A stretch of DNA of 64,000 bases from Pseudomonas arsenicoxydans (GCF_006438915.1 NZ_RCZE01000007.1:1-64000); one strand, 5' to 3'; numbered from the stretch's first letter, positions 9,791-19,725 are shown. Numbers and translations: made by a program. Notes: generated by a model not told the origin, from the letters alone.

Positions 9791-10522
9791 TCAAGCGTCG
9801 GCGACTTCTTTTTTGGGCCAATGCTCGGCGTGAGCCAGGAAAACCAAGGCTTCCCGGACTTGTGTCGGCGTATTACAAGGCGCTTGAAACGGCAACCAAT
9901 ACAGCGCCTGACCGATGCGCAAATGCATGCCTTCGGTGTCGATGCCGGCCAGCTGCGCCGGTTCGGTTTTCGGCAGGCCCGCCAGTTCGACGTAGTGCGC
10001 GATGGCTTTGGCGTGATCGGCATTCATGTGCTCGACCATGCTCACTTCGGCTTTGCCGGCAAACGGGTTGGCCAACGTCAGATGATCGACCCAGTGAATC
10101 GCACCGAAGCCGCCGATGTAGCGGTGACGCACCGGTTTGAGTACCCAGAAATCGAAATCGTGGGCCTTGTGATAACTCTGTGAATCCGGGAAGTAACGGT
10201 AGTAGCGATCGGCCGCCGCTTCAATGGCTGCCTCGTCTTCGAGCTTTTCTGCCTCGGCGAGGTACGTCAGGCGACCAACGGCTTGCACGTCGTCGGCCTC
10301 TCGCTCGCCTACGAACAGTGAGCATTTCGGGTCTTTCAGCAGGTTATGCGTGTGCTGGGCGATGCGGCTGATAAGGATCAGCGGCCGGCCCTGATCGTCC
10401 AGGCAGTAAGGAACCACCGAGCCAAACGGGTAACCCGGCATCGACTTGGAGTGGGTCGAAAGCACTCCACGGTATTCCTTGAGAAGCAATTCTCGGGCAT
10501 TCTTGGCCGCTTCAACGCTCAA
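9791..10522 (-). CDS. HugZ-like pyridoxamine-5'-phosphate-oxidase-fold protein
   Basis: The 243-residue protein has a split-barrel FMN/heme-binding-like N domain (GVLSTHSKSMPGYPFGSVV, then PLILISRIAQHTHNL) and a C-terminal DUF2470-type domain (VEHMNADHAKAIAHYVELA). Related proteins include heme oxygenase HugZ and general-stress split-barrel proteins. Enzymatic activity cannot be inferred. I place the start at a TTG (LSVEAAKNAR becoming MSVEAAKNAR) because AAGGAG lies exactly 7 nt upstream. ATG-initiated alternatives further upstream have no ribosome site and no family match. It is transcribed divergently from the SDR gene. Confidence 0.8.
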   Translation of the reverse strand: MSVEAAKNARELLLKEYRGVLSTHSKSMPGYPFGSVVPYCLDDQGRPLILISRIAQHTHNLLKDPKCSLFVGEREADDVQAVGRLTYLAEAEKLEDEAAIEAAADRYYRYFPDSQSYHKAHDFDFWVLKPVRHRYIGGFGAIHWVDHLTLANPFAGKAEVSMVEHMNADHAKAIAHYVELAGLPKTEPAQLAGIDTEGMHLRIGQALYWLPFQAPCNTPTQVREALVFLAHAEHWPKKEVADA

Positions 10523-10687
10523 TTTATGACTCCTTATATAGAATCCGTCGAAAAAACGGACAGGCGCCTGGGAATAAGTATCCAGTACGCCATCGGGGCA
10601 GTTCTCATGTGCAGCCAGGCCACACCAGGCGCAGATCGAGAGGCCCTCTAGAAGGAAACCACTCTGACCTGCTATTGGGGCATGCGA

Positions 10688-11446
10688 ATGCAACTCACTG
10701 ACAAAGTAATCATTATCACTGGCGGTTGCCAGGGTTTAGGCCGTTCGATGGCCGAGTATTTCGCGGGTAAAGGCGCGAAGCTGGCGCTGGTGGACCTGAA
10801 CCAGGAAAAGCTCGACGACGCCGTCGCCGCGTGCAGGGTCAAGGGCGTCGAGGCGCGCAGCTACCTGTGCAACGTCGCCAATGAAGAGCAAGTGACCCAC
10901 ATGGTCGCCCAGGTCGCCGAAGATTTCGGTGCGATCCACGGCCTGATCAACAACGCCGGCATCCTGCGCGACGGCCTGTTGCTGAAGGTCAAGGACGGCG
11001 AAATGACCAAGATGAGCCTGGCCCAGTGGCAGGCGGTTATCGACGTCAACCTGACCGGCGTGTTCCTGTGCACCCGTGAAGTCGCGGCAAAAATGGTCGA
11101 GCTGAACAACAGCGGCGCGATCATCAATATCTCCTCGATTTCGCGTGCCGGCAACGTTGGCCAGACCAACTACTCGGCGGCCAAGGCAGGCGTCGCGGCA
11201 GCGACCGTGACCTGGGCCAAGGAACTGGCGCGCTACGGCATTCGCGTGGCGGGCATTGCCCCGGGCTTTATCGAAACCGAGATGACGCTGGGCATGAAGC
11301 CTGAAGCGCTGGAGAAAATGACGGCCGGTATTCCGCTCAAGCGCATGGGCAAACCGGAAGAGATCGCCCATTCGGCGGCGTACATTTTCGAGAACGACTA
11401 CTACACCGGCCGGATCCTGGAAATGGATGGCGGGTTGCGGATATAA
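10688..11446 (+). CDS. Short-chain dehydrogenase/reductase (FabG-like)
   Basis: The 252-residue SDR has the cofactor motif TGGCQGLG, the structural NNAG motif, catalytic Ser in NISSISRAG, and Tyr-x3-Lys in NYSAAKAG. FabG-like SDRs reduce 3-oxoacyl thioesters or other carbonyls with NADPH. The substrate here is unknown. Of two ATGs 6 bp apart, the second (10688) is preferred because GGGG lies 7 nt before it. It is monocistronic and flanked by a REPIN downstream. Confidence 0.88.
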   Translation: MQLTDKVIIITGGCQGLGRSMAEYFAGKGAKLALVDLNQEKLDDAVAACRVKGVEARSYLCNVANEEQVTHMVAQVAEDFGAIHGLINNAGILRDGLLLKVKDGEMTKMSLAQWQAVIDVNLTGVFLCTREVAAKMVELNNSGAIINISSISRAGNVGQTNYSAAKAGVAAATVTWAKELARYGIRVAGIAPGFIETEMTLGMKPEALEKMTAGIPLKRMGKPEEIAHSAAYIFENDYYTGRILEMDGGLRI

Positions 11447-11464
11447 ACCCACCGCAAAACCAAT

Positions 11465-11552
11465 GTGGGAGCGGGCTTGCTCGCGAATGCGGAAGATCAG
11501 TCAACTTATCTGTTGAATGACACACCGCATTCGCGAGCAAGCCCGCTCCCAC
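11465..11552. repeat. REPIN, type A
   Basis: An inverted pair of the 23-nt GTGGGAGCGGGCTTGCTCG-type REP sits between two convergent genes. Confidence 0.9.
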
Positions 11553-11573
11553 ATTTAACTGTATTTCAGATTA

Positions 11574-12668
11574 TCAATCGTCGCTGATGGTGATGTTCGG
11601 CATCGATGGCGACGCCGCTTCCTGCAACACGATCCGCGCGCCGACGTGGCGAGCGAGTTCCTGATACACCATCGCAATCGGGCTGTCCGGCTCGGCGATC
11701 ACCGTTGGCTTGCCGCCATCGGCCTGCTCACGAATGGCCATTGCCAGCGGCAACGAGGCCAGCACTTCAACCCCGTACTGATTGGCCAGCTTCACCCCAC
11801 CGCCCTCCCCAAACAGATGCTCCGCATGCCCGCAGTTGGAGCAGATGTGCACGGCCATGTTTTCCACCACGCCCAGCACCGGGATGTTGACCTTGCGGAA
11901 CATCTCTACGCCTTTGCGCGCATCCAGCAACGCCAGGTCTTGCGGGGTGGTGACGATCACGGCACCGGCCACCGGGACTTTCTGTGCCAGGGTCAGCTGA
12001 ATGTCACCGGTGCCTGGCGGCATGTCGATGACCAGGTAATCGAGGTCGCCCCACGCGGTTTGGGTCACCAATTGCAGCAGCGCACCGGAGACCATCGGCC
12101 CACGCCAGACCATCGGTGTGTTGTCGTCGGTCAGGAATGCCATCGACATCACTTCGACGCCATGGGACTCGATCGGCACGAACCATTTCTGATCCTTGAC
12201 CTTTGGTCGGGTGCCTTCAGGGATGCCGAACATAATGCCCTGGCTCGGACCATAGATGTCCGCGTCGAGAATCCCGACCTTGGCGCCTTCACGGGCCAAC
12301 GCCAGCGCCAGGTTCGCGGCGGTGGTGGACTTGCCCACGCCGCCCTTGCCGGATGCCACGGCCACCACGTTTTTCACGTTCGCCAGCCCCGGAATTTGTG
12401 CCTGGGCCTTGTGCGCGGCAATCACGCTGGTGATGTCGACACGGGCCGTCGTCACGCCGTCCAGGCCTTCGATAGCCATTTGCAGCATCTGCGACCAACC
12501 GCTCTTGAACAGACCGGCGGCGTAACCCAACTCCAGCTGGACGCTGACGCGATCGCCCTGGATGTCGATGTTACGCACGCATCCGGCGCTGACCGGGTCC
12601 TGGTTCAGGTAAGGGTCGGTGTATTGGCGAAGGACGGCTTCCACCGCTGCGCGATTGACGGCGCTCAT
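11574..12668 (-). CDS. apbC: Iron-sulfur cluster carrier ATPase Mrp/ApbC
   Basis: The 364-residue protein has an N-terminal DUF59/MIP18-like domain (about 1-90), the deviant Walker A GKGGVGKST, and the CSNC pair that bridges an Fe-S cluster between subunits. It assembles and delivers 4Fe-4S clusters to apoproteins. MSAVNRAAVE is chosen as the start because CGGAG precedes it at 7 nt. The upstream in-frame ATG adds 18 residues without a ribosome site. metG lies next to mrp, divergently, in many gammaproteobacteria. Confidence 0.95.
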   Translation of the reverse strand: MSAVNRAAVEAVLRQYTDPYLNQDPVSAGCVRNIDIQGDRVSVQLELGYAAGLFKSGWSQMLQMAIEGLDGVTTARVDITSVIAAHKAQAQIPGLANVKNVVAVASGKGGVGKSTTAANLALALAREGAKVGILDADIYGPSQGIMFGIPEGTRPKVKDQKWFVPIESHGVEVMSMAFLTDDNTPMVWRGPMVSGALLQLVTQTAWGDLDYLVIDMPPGTGDIQLTLAQKVPVAGAVIVTTPQDLALLDARKGVEMFRKVNIPVLGVVENMAVHICSNCGHAEHLFGEGGGVKLANQYGVEVLASLPLAMAIREQADGGKPTVIAEPDSPIAMVYQELARHVGARIVLQEAASPSMPNITISDD

Positions 12669-12996
12669 GGGCAACTCCGATAGCAAGACTGGAAAATCAG
12701 GCGGGTATCCTACGCCGGACATACATTTGTGGCGAACAGATTACTGTGGCTGGAATGCTTCCTGTGGCGAGGGGGCTTGCCCCCGTTGGGTGGCGAAGCC
12801 GCCCCGAAACCAGCACACGCAATCCGGCAGATACACCGCAATCTCCGGTTTTACGACTGCTGCGCAGCCGAGCGGGGGCAAGCCCCCTCGCCACAAAAGC
12901 TCTTTTGTAACAGTAAGCCCTCAGGCCTCGGGGGTGAAAAATATGCGCCGGCGCTTTATAGTGGCCGACCTCCGTTTCATCAAGTAGCCGAGCCCC
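12669..12996. other. Intergenic region between apbC and metG
   Basis: This 328-nt divergent gap is mostly filled by the type B REP structure at 12765-12895. The remaining roughly 100 nt before metG would hold the metG promoter. I see no further gene or clear operator. Confidence 0.7.
12765..12895. repeat. REP pair, type B
   Basis: TGTGGCGAGGGGGCTTGCCC at the left is mirrored by GGGCAAGCCCCCTCGCCACA at the right, with inner GGCGAAGCCGCC and CTGCGCAG palindromes. The same architecture recurs at 34357, 39436, 45011, 59630 and 60523. Confidence 0.88.
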
Positions 12997-15048
12997 ATGT
13001 CCGAGCCACGCAAGATCCTCGTCACCAGCGCCCTGCCCTATGCCAATGGTTCGATCCATCTTGGCCACATGCTGGAATACATCCAGACCGACATGTGGGT
13101 GCGCTTCCAGAAGCACCGCGGCAATCAATGCATTTATGTCTGCGCCGACGACGCCCACGGTTCGGCGATCATGCTGCGCGCGGAAAAGGAAGGCATCACC
13201 CCGGAACAACTGATCGCCAACGTCCAGGCTGAACACAGCGCCGACTTTGCCGAGTTCCTGGTGGACTTCGACAACTTCCACTCCACTCACGCCGAAGAAA
13301 ACCGTGAGCTGTCGAGCCAGATCTACCTGAAGCTGCGCGACGCCGGGCACATTGCCCAGCGTTCCATCACGCAATACTTCGACCCGGAAAAGAAAATGTT
13401 CCTGGCCGACCGCTTCATCAAGGGCACCTGCCCGAAATGCGGCACTGAAGACCAGTACGGCGACAACTGCGAAAAATGCGGTGCGACCTACGCGCCCACC
13501 GACCTGAAGGATCCGAAGTCGGCGATCTCTGGCGCCACGCCGGTGCTCAAGGATTCCCAGCACTTTTTCTTCAAGCTGCCCGACTTCCAGGAAATGCTGC
13601 AAACCTGGACCCGCAGCGGCACCCTGCAAGACGCCGTGGCCAACAAAATCGCCGAATGGCTGGATGCCGGCCTGCAACAGTGGGACATCTCCCGCGATGC
13701 GCCGTACTTCGGTTTCGAGATCCCTGACGAGCCTGGCAAATATTTCTACGTGTGGCTGGATGCGCCGATCGGCTACATGGCCAGCTTCAAGAACCTGTGT
13801 GATCGCACGCCGGAGCTGGACTTCGACGCGTTCTGGGGCAAGGACTCCACGGCCGAGCTGTACCATTTCATCGGCAAGGACATCGTCAACTTCCACGCGC
13901 TGTTCTGGCCAGCCATGCTCGAAGGCGCGGGTTTCCGTAAACCGACCGGCATCAACGTGCACGGCTACCTGACCGTCAACGGTCAGAAAATGTCCAAGTC
14001 CCGCGGCACCTTCATCAAGGCCCGGACGTACCTCGATCACCTGTCGCCGGAATACCTGCGCTACTACTACGCGGCCAAGCTGAGCCGTGGCGTCGACGAC
14101 CTCGACCTGAACCTCGAAGACTTCGTGCAGAAGGTCAACTCGGACCTGGTCGGCAAAGTCGTCAACATCGCCAGCCGTTGCGCCGGTTTCATCCATAAAG
14201 GCAACGCCGGTGTGCTGGTGGCGGGTAATGCCGCGCCTGAGCTGACCGACGCATTCCTGGCCGCTGCGCCAAGCATCGCCGAGGCTTACGAGGCTCGCGA
14301 CTTCGCCCGCGCCATGCGCGAAATCATGGGTCTGGCCGACCGTGCCAACGCCTGGATCGCCGACAAGGCGCCGTGGTCGCTGAACAAACAGGAAGGCAAG
14401 CAGGACGAAGTCCAGGCCATCTGCGCCTTGGGCGTCAACCTGTTCCGCCAGTTGGTGATCTTCCTCAAGCCCGTCCTGCCGTTGCTGGCCGCCGATGCCG
14501 AGGCGTTCCTGAACGTCGCGCCGCTGACCTGGAACGACCACGCGACCCTGCTCAGCAATCATCAGTTGAACGAGTTCAAGCCGTTGATGACCCGCATCGA
14601 CCCGGTGAAAGTGCAGGCCATGAGCGACGCTTCGAAAGAAGACCTGACCGCCAGCGCAACCGATACCGGCGAAGCTGCACCGGCCGGCAACGGCGAATTG
14701 GCCAAGGATCCGCTGTCGCCAGAGATCGAGTTCGACGCATTCGCTGCGATCGACCTGCGCGTCGCGCTGATCGTCAAGGCTGAACACGTGGAAGGCGCCG
14801 ACAAGCTGCTGCGCCTGACCCTGGACATCGGCGACGAGCAACGCAACGTGTTCTCCGGGATCAAGAGCGCTTACCCGGACCCGTCCAAGCTCGATGGTCG
14901 CCTGACCATGATGATCGCCAACCTCAAGCCACGGAAAATGAAGTTCGGCATCTCCGAAGGCATGGTGATGGCGGCCGGTCCTGGCGGCGAAGAAATCTAC
15001 CTGCTCAGCCCTGATAGCGGCGCCAAGCCGGGTCAGCGCATCAAGTAA
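12997..15048 (+). CDS. metG: Methionyl-tRNA synthetase
   Basis: The 683-residue enzyme charges tRNA-Met and initiator tRNA. It shows the HIGH-type signature (NGSIHLGH), a zinc knuckle with two CPKC/CEKC pairs at about residues 146-162, the KMSKS loop (QKMSKSRG), and a C-terminal EMAP/Trbp111 tRNA-binding domain (from about residue 580) that also mediates dimerisation. Length is standard for gammaproteobacterial class MetG1. A terminator follows. Confidence 0.99.
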   Translation: MSEPRKILVTSALPYANGSIHLGHMLEYIQTDMWVRFQKHRGNQCIYVCADDAHGSAIMLRAEKEGITPEQLIANVQAEHSADFAEFLVDFDNFHSTHAEENRELSSQIYLKLRDAGHIAQRSITQYFDPEKKMFLADRFIKGTCPKCGTEDQYGDNCEKCGATYAPTDLKDPKSAISGATPVLKDSQHFFFKLPDFQEMLQTWTRSGTLQDAVANKIAEWLDAGLQQWDISRDAPYFGFEIPDEPGKYFYVWLDAPIGYMASFKNLCDRTPELDFDAFWGKDSTAELYHFIGKDIVNFHALFWPAMLEGAGFRKPTGINVHGYLTVNGQKMSKSRGTFIKARTYLDHLSPEYLRYYYAAKLSRGVDDLDLNLEDFVQKVNSDLVGKVVNIASRCAGFIHKGNAGVLVAGNAAPELTDAFLAAAPSIAEAYEARDFARAMREIMGLADRANAWIADKAPWSLNKQEGKQDEVQAICALGVNLFRQLVIFLKPVLPLLAADAEAFLNVAPLTWNDHATLLSNHQLNEFKPLMTRIDPVKVQAMSDASKEDLTASATDTGEAAPAGNGELAKDPLSPEIEFDAFAAIDLRVALIVKAEHVEGADKLLRLTLDIGDEQRNVFSGIKSAYPDPSKLDGRLTMMIANLKPRKMKFGISEGMVMAAGPGGEEIYLLSPDSGAKPGQRIK

Positions 15049-15065
15049 GGTCTTGCTGCAAACCG

Positions 15066-15101
15066 ATCCCACAGTCGTGCCTGGCGCGACTGTGGGATTT
15101 T
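15066..15101 (+). terminator. metG Rho-independent terminator
   Basis: A 12-bp perfect stem (ATCCCACAGTCG with its complement at 15087-15098) with a 9-nt loop is followed by TTTT. Confidence 0.85.
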
Positions 15102-15190
15102 CATATCTGGCCCACCCTCCGTCCTTGCCGGATAATGCCTAAGCTTTTTAGACCGCTCGTTATAAAGCCCCCGTTCTTGCCGGCACGATC

Positions 15191-15760
15191 ATGACCGAGA
15201 TACTGCTTACGCTTATCAGCGCTGCCCTGATCAACAATGTCGTGTTGCACTGGCCGCTGGGCGCCGATCCGCTGCTGGGTAACGTGCATCGGCAAGTCCA
15301 TGCGCTGGGCATTGCGACCACCTGTTTGATGCTGATGGTTGGCACGCTAGGTTATTCAGCGGACCGTTGGCTGCTGGTGCCGTTGGAGCTGACGTCCCTG
15401 CGCCTGTTCGTGTTCTTGCCCTTAAGCGTTTTGTTGATCGCACCGATGCTGAAAGCGCTGTCGCGGGCACTGCCAAAACTGGCGTTCGACGGGCTCTGGC
15501 CGCTTCTCTTGGGCAACGCTGGCGTGCTCGGGTTGACGTTGCTCAATGCTCAGGACGACAAGGGATTCTTTCACGCCACCTTCCTGAGCCTCGGCGCCGG
15601 GTTGGGGTTTTGGCTGGTGCTGAGCCTGTTCAGCGATTTGCGCCAGCGCACACTCGATAACGATGTTCCCCTGCCCTTTCGTGGCCTGCCGATTCAGTTG
15701 ATCGGCGCCGGACTGGTCGCAGTGGCATTTCTCGGATTTAGCGGACTGATCAAAACATGA
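15191..15760 (+). CDS. rnfA: Rnf/Rsx electron transport complex subunit A, cysteines replaced
   Basis: The 189-residue, six-helix membrane protein aligns end to end with RnfA ([11 protein letters not shown] near NNFVLVKFLG, ending [26 protein letters not shown]). The two cysteines that in RnfA bind the intramembrane [2Fe-2S] cluster shared with RnfE are both absent: LGLCP is LGADP here (Asp26), and TTNCAVLG is LGNAGVLG (Ala110). The gene begins the rnfA-B-D-G-E-nth operon and overlaps rnfB by 4 bp. The fold and membership seem secure, but canonical electron transfer through this subunit does not. Confidence 0.9.
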   Translation: MTEILLTLISAALINNVVLHWPLGADPLLGNVHRQVHALGIATTCLMLMVGTLGYSADRWLLVPLELTSLRLFVFLPLSVLLIAPMLKALSRALPKLAFDGLWPLLLGNAGVLGLTLLNAQDDKGFFHATFLSLGAGLGFWLVLSLFSDLRQRTLDNDVPLPFRGLPIQLIGAGLVAVAFLGFSGLIKT

Positions 15761-16971
15761 GTCTGATTCAACGCATCGACGCCCTCCTGCCGCAGACTCA
15801 ATGCGGCAAGTGTGGCCACCCCGGATGCAAGCCCTACGCCGAAGGCATCGCCAGCGGCGAGCTGATCAACAAGTGCCCGCCCGGCGGCAGCGAAACCATT
15901 GCAGCCCTGGCCGATCTGCTGAAAGTACCGGTGCTGGAACTGGACACCAGTCGCGGCTCAGCCCCGGCGCAGATTGCCTATATTCGCGAAGCCGAATGCA
16001 TCGGTTGCACCAAGTGCATCCAGGCCTGCCCGGTGGATGCCATCGTAGGCGCGGCCAAGTTGATGCACACGGTGATCGTCGACGAATGCACCGGTTGCGA
16101 CCTCTGCGTGGCGCCCTGCCCGGTGGATTGCATCGAGATGCGCCCGTTGCCGCTGGCCACGGTCCTGCCGATTGTCGGGGGCCTGGCCTTCAGCCTTGAA
16201 GAGCAACGGGCTCGCGCCGCCAAACGCAACCATGCACGGCGCCGCTTTGAACAACGCAATGCCCGCTTGCAGCGTGAGGAACAACAAAAAATCGCAGAAC
16301 GCCAGGCCCGCGCCCAACGCGCCGTTGGGCACAGTGAAGTGACGACGACTGACCCGGTGCAAGCGGCGCTGGAACGCGTGCGCGCGCAAAAAGCGGCGAA
16401 CGCTGATGCGGCGCTGAAAAAAGCCAAGATCGATGTGGCGATGAGTCGGGCGCAACTGAACAAATCGCTCAAGGCCTTCGGGCATCCACCGACCTTCGAG
16501 CAGCAATCGCAACTGATCGTGCTGCAACAACAGTTCGAGGCCGCCGCACAGGTCTTGGCACAACTGGAGAGCACTTCGCCGCCAACCCCGGCGCCGGTTA
16601 CCCCGGCGAAGGACGCCGACTTGAAGCGGGCGAAAATCCAATTGGCCGTGCGTCGCGCCGAACTCAAGAAAGCCCAGGCCAACGAAGCACCGGCCGAACA
16701 GCTCGACGCCCTGCAACGTGCGCTCAACGAGGCCGAACAGGCCTTGCACGTCGCTGAAGCGGCGAGTGAACAACCGCTGCCGGACCTGACACGTATCGAA
16801 AAGCGCCCCATCGACAGCCAGCTTCGACAGTTGAAAACCGAATTGGCCTACGCCCGTGCCGACGTCAGCAAACTCGAACGAGGTGTGGACACCCCGAGCG
16901 AATTGATCGACAAGGCCCGCGCGCGGCTGCTGGAAGCCCAGCGTCAGGTGGACGCCTATGTCGCCCCTTGA
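15757..16971 (+). CDS. rnfB: Rnf complex subunit B ferredoxin with RnfC-like C-terminal extension
   Basis: Residues 1-165 are RnfB-like: the Fe-S domain CGKCGHPGC, then two 4Fe-4S ferredoxin motifs ([12 protein letters not shown] and [12 protein letters not shown]). The usual N-terminal membrane helix is missing, since the protein opens directly at [10 protein letters not shown]. The protein is 404 residues against about 190 normally. The extra 230 residues are a charged Ala/Arg/Lys/Gln-rich coiled coil. Its stretch [18 protein letters not shown] and [16 protein letters not shown] resemble the tail of RnfC, whose gene is absent. I infer a fusion of rnfB with the 3' end of rnfC. rnfD starts 14 bp inside this gene. 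Confidence 0.88.
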   Translation: MSLIQRIDALLPQTQCGKCGHPGCKPYAEGIASGELINKCPPGGSETIAALADLLKVPVLELDTSRGSAPAQIAYIREAECIGCTKCIQACPVDAIVGAAKLMHTVIVDECTGCDLCVAPCPVDCIEMRPLPLATVLPIVGGLAFSLEEQRARAAKRNHARRRFEQRNARLQREEQQKIAERQARAQRAVGHSEVTTTDPVQAALERVRAQKAANADAALKKAKIDVAMSRAQLNKSLKAFGHPPTFEQQSQLIVLQQQFEAAAQVLAQLESTSPPTPAPVTPAKDADLKRAKIQLAVRRAELKKAQANEAPAEQLDALQRALNEAEQALHVAEAASEQPLPDLTRIEKRPIDSQLRQLKTELAYARADVSKLERGVDTPSELIDKARARLLEAQRQVDAYVAP

Positions 16972-17947
16972 ATCGGTGGACGAACGCCTCCAGCAGGCCA
17001 TGAAGCTGGTGTTGCTGGCGACCATGCCGGGGATGCTGACGTTGTTTTGGCTGTATGGCTGGGGCGTCTTGATCAACCTGATGCTGGCGGCCATCACCGC
17101 GCTGGCGGTTGAAGGCGCCGTCTTGCAACTGCGCCGGCGTCCGCTGAAACCCACGTTGAGCGACGGCAGTGCGATGGTCAGTGCGACGCTGCTGGCGCTG
17201 GCATTGCCATCGTACTGTCCATGGTGGATGACGGTGTGTGCGGCGGCGTTCGCGATATTGGGCAAGCAGGTATATGGCGGCGTGGGCAAGAATCCGTTCA
17301 ATCCGGCGATGCTCGGTTTCGCCCTGGTGCTGGTGACCTTTCCCCAACAAATGACCCATTGGCCGTCCTCCCACGGCATGGACTTGCTCAGCGGCCTGCA
17401 ACAGATATTCGGCTTCCACCTCAGCGCTGCACCAGACGCCTGGGCCCAGGCCACTGCGCTGGACAGCCTGCGCATCAACAAAAGCCTGACCATGGATGAA
17501 CTCTTCGCCGGCAACCCGGCGTTCGGCCATTTCGGCGGACGCGGCGTGGAATGGGTCAACCTGGCCTTTCTGGCCGGTGGCGCGTTTCTCCTGCAACGGC
17601 GGGTATTCAGTTGGCATGCGCCGGTCGGCATGCTCGCCAGCCTGTTTGTCATCAGCCTGCTCTGCTGGAACGGTTCGGGCTCCGACTCCCATGGCTCACC
17701 GCTGTTTCATCTGCTCACCGGCGCGACCATGCTGGGGGCTTTTTTCATTGCCACTGAACCGGTGTCCGGGGCAAAAAGCGCGGGGGCCCGATTGCTCTTT
17801 GGTATCGGTGTGGGCTTGCTGACATACCTGATACGGACCTGGGGCGGCTATCCGGACGGATTGGCATTTGCCGTGTTACTGATGAACCTTTGCGTACCGG
17901 CGCTGGAGCGTTTTATTGCGTCCCGGCAGGAGCCCGTAAGCCCATGA
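16958..17947 (+). CDS. rnfD: Rnf complex subunit D (flavinylated membrane subunit)
   Basis: The 329-residue polytopic protein has the RnfD/NqrB hallmarks [16 protein letters not shown] and [16 protein letters not shown]. The Thr of the (S/T)GAT motif is the site of covalent FMN attachment by ApbE in this family. So, unlike RnfA/E, this subunit keeps its cofactor motif. Genes on both sides overlap it (14 bp with rnfB, 4 bp with rnfG). The gene that should precede it, rnfC, is not there. Confidence 0.92.
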   Translation: MSPLESVDERLQQAMKLVLLATMPGMLTLFWLYGWGVLINLMLAAITALAVEGAVLQLRRRPLKPTLSDGSAMVSATLLALALPSYCPWWMTVCAAAFAILGKQVYGGVGKNPFNPAMLGFALVLVTFPQQMTHWPSSHGMDLLSGLQQIFGFHLSAAPDAWAQATALDSLRINKSLTMDELFAGNPAFGHFGGRGVEWVNLAFLAGGAFLLQRRVFSWHAPVGMLASLFVISLLCWNGSGSDSHGSPLFHLLTGATMLGAFFIATEPVSGAKSAGARLLFGIGVGLLTYLIRTWGGYPDGLAFAVLLMNLCVPALERFIASRQEPVSP

Positions 17948-18555
17948 ACCGAGCGTCCAGCGTTTTGATTCTGGTGCTGCTCGCCGGACTGGGAATCGGC
18001 GCGACCTACCTCGCGCATTACACCAGCGCTCCGCGCATTGCCGCAGAACAACGACTGATCGACAGTCGCAACCTGCTGGACTTGCTGCCGGCGCAAAGCT
18101 ACGACAATCAGCCGCTGGAACAGCCGCTTGCTGTCACCAACATCCCGTTGGCCAACAGCACGCTGCTGGGCGGCTACCTGGCGACCAAGGCCGGCCAGCC
18201 GAGCGTGGTGTTGCTGCGCAGCCAGACACTGGGCTATGAAGGCAAAATCGAGTTGATGATTGCCATCGATGCCAACGGTAAGTTGTTGGGGGTCAAAACC
18301 CTCAAGCAATCGGAAACCCCGGGGCTGGGTGGCAAGATCGCCGACTGGCCGAACGCATGGCTTCAGGCGTTTACCGGCAAGTCCCGCAACGAACCCGGCG
18401 ATACTGGCTGGGCCTTGAAAAAGGATCAGGGACAATTCGATCAGGTGGCGGGGGCGACCATCACTTCAAGGGCGGTGATCAGCGCCATTCATGACGCCTT
18501 GCGCTACTTCGATGAACACCGCGAACCATTGATCGGGAGTGGCGCCCATGACTAA
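17944..18555 (+). CDS. rnfG: Rnf complex subunit G (periplasmic flavoprotein)
   Basis: The 203-residue protein has one N-terminal membrane helix (SVLILVLLAGLGIGATYLA) and a periplasmic FMN-binding domain. The flavinylation motif reads VAGATITS where most RnfG have SGATIT(S). The acceptor Thr is retained but the first Ser is Ala. The ATG at 17944 overlaps the rnfD stop (ATGA), showing coupling, so the longer upstream frame is not used. It passes electrons between RnfD and RnfE-type partners in canonical complexes. Confidence 0.92.
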   Translation: MNRASSVLILVLLAGLGIGATYLAHYTSAPRIAAEQRLIDSRNLLDLLPAQSYDNQPLEQPLAVTNIPLANSTLLGGYLATKAGQPSVVLLRSQTLGYEGKIELMIAIDANGKLLGVKTLKQSETPGLGGKIADWPNAWLQAFTGKSRNEPGDTGWALKKDQGQFDQVAGATITSRAVISAIHDALRYFDEHREPLIGSGAHD

Positions 18556-19057
18556 GTCATTGCCCCTGCAAAACTCACTGATGCTGGCGCCCCTGATCGG
18601 CGCCACGACTTCCTGGTCGGCGGCGCTGGGACTGTGGCTGATGTTCATTGTGGTGATCAGTGCCTATGGCGTTGGCATGTGTGCTTTGCGCTCGCGACTG
18701 GTTCCGCCGGCCTGCTTGCTTGCCAGCATCCTGCTGGCCGCCACGCTCACCAGCTGCGTGCAAATGGCCGCCCAAGCCTGGTCACTCCAATGGCATCAGC
18801 CTGTGGCGCTTTACGCTGGACTGATCGCCCTGCAATGCGTTGTGCTGGAATACAACGGTTTCTTCCAGAGCCCACGCCTTGATCGCGTGCGTCTGTGCGC
18901 CGCGTTTGGTGCTTTGATGCTGGGCTTGGGCCTGCTGCGCGAACTCCTTGGCAACGGCGGCCTGCACCTCGCCACGCTAGTCCCAGGCGGTTTCATCCTG
19001 CTGGGATTGTTGATTGCCGCACATCAGGCCTGGGCTCGCTCGACGCCCTCACATTGA
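18548..19057 (+). CDS. rnfE: Rnf complex subunit E, shortened and cysteine-poor
   Basis: The 169-residue membrane protein is clearly shorter than the usual roughly 200-230-residue RnfE. It keeps NSLMLAPLIG, LLRELLGNGGLH and LVPGGFILLGLLIA. The first cluster cysteine (GLCP in relatives) is GATT here, while the second is probably kept (LIALQCVVL, Cys97). The ATG at 18548 has GGGAG 8 nt upstream and overlaps the rnfG end by 8 bp. Divergence is stronger than in rnfD or rnfG. Confidence 0.85.
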   Translation: MTKSLPLQNSLMLAPLIGATTSWSAALGLWLMFIVVISAYGVGMCALRSRLVPPACLLASILLAATLTSCVQMAAQAWSLQWHQPVALYAGLIALQCVVLEYNGFFQSPRLDRVRLCAAFGALMLGLGLLRELLGNGGLHLATLVPGGFILLGLLIAAHQAWARSTPSH

Positions 19058-19086
19058 TTGACTGTTTTTAGGGATACGCATCGTTC

Positions 19087-19725
19087 ATGAATGCCGCAAA
19101 ACGTTTGGAAATTTTCCGCCGGTTTCACGAAGACAACCCGGAACCCAAGACGGAACTGGCGTATTCGTCGCCCTTCGAATTGCTGATTGCTGTCATTCTT
19201 TCCGCTCAGTCGACCGATGTCGGCGTCAATAAGGCCACCGCCAAACTCTATCCCGTGGCCAACACCCCGGCGGCGATCCATGCGCTGGGCGTCGAAGGGC
19301 TGTCTGATTACATCAAGACGATCGGCCTGTTTAATAGCAAAGCGAAAAACGTGATCGAAACCTGTCGCTTGCTGGTAGAGCGCCACGGCGGCGAAGTCCC
19401 GCAAACCCGCGAAGAACTGGAAGCGCTCCCTGGCGTCGGCCGTAAGACGGCGAACGTGGTGCTCAATACCGCCTTTCGCCAACTGACCATGGCCGTGGAC
19501 ACCCATATCTTCCGGGTCAGCAACCGCACCGGCATTGCTCCCGGCAAAAATGTCGTCGAGGTTGAGCAGAAACTGATGAAGTTTGTACCCAGGCAATACC
19601 TGCTCGACTCCCATCACTGGCTGATCCTTCACGGGCGCTACGTTTGCCTGGCCCGCAAGCCCCGCTGCGGCAGCTGCCGGATCGAGGATTTGTGCGAATA
19701 CAAGCAAAAGACCTCAGACGATTGA
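19087..19725 (+). CDS. nth: Endonuclease III
   Basis: The 212-residue DNA glycosylase/AP lyase removes oxidised pyrimidines. Seen are the helix-hairpin-helix LPGVGRKTANVV with the catalytic Lys, the catalytic Asp in MAVDTHIFRV, and the 4Fe-4S loop C-x6-C-x2-C-x5-C (CLARKPRCGSCRIEDLC). It closes the rnf operon, as in many gammaproteobacteria, 29 nt after rnfE. Confidence 0.98.
   Translation: MNAAKRLEIFRRFHEDNPEPKTELAYSSPFELLIAVILSAQSTDVGVNKATAKLYPVANTPAAIHALGVEGLSDYIKTIGLFNSKAKNVIETCRLLVERHGGEVPQTREELEALPGVGRKTANVVLNTAFRQLTMAVDTHIFRVSNRTGIAPGKNVVEVEQKLMKFVPRQYLLDSHHWLILHGRYVCLARKPRCGSCRIEDLCEYKQKTSDD

Noticed and set aside
12697..15072. A 791-codon open frame antisense to metG
   Set aside because: It mirrors the metG codon pattern, has no ribosome site or domain, and metG is certain. 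Long antisense frames are common in GC-rich genomes.
15958..17652. A 564-codon minus-strand frame across rnfB and rnfD, considered as a relocated rnfC
   Set aside because: Its translation is low-complexity Arg/Ser/Ala with no Fe-S or FMN motif. It is not RnfC.
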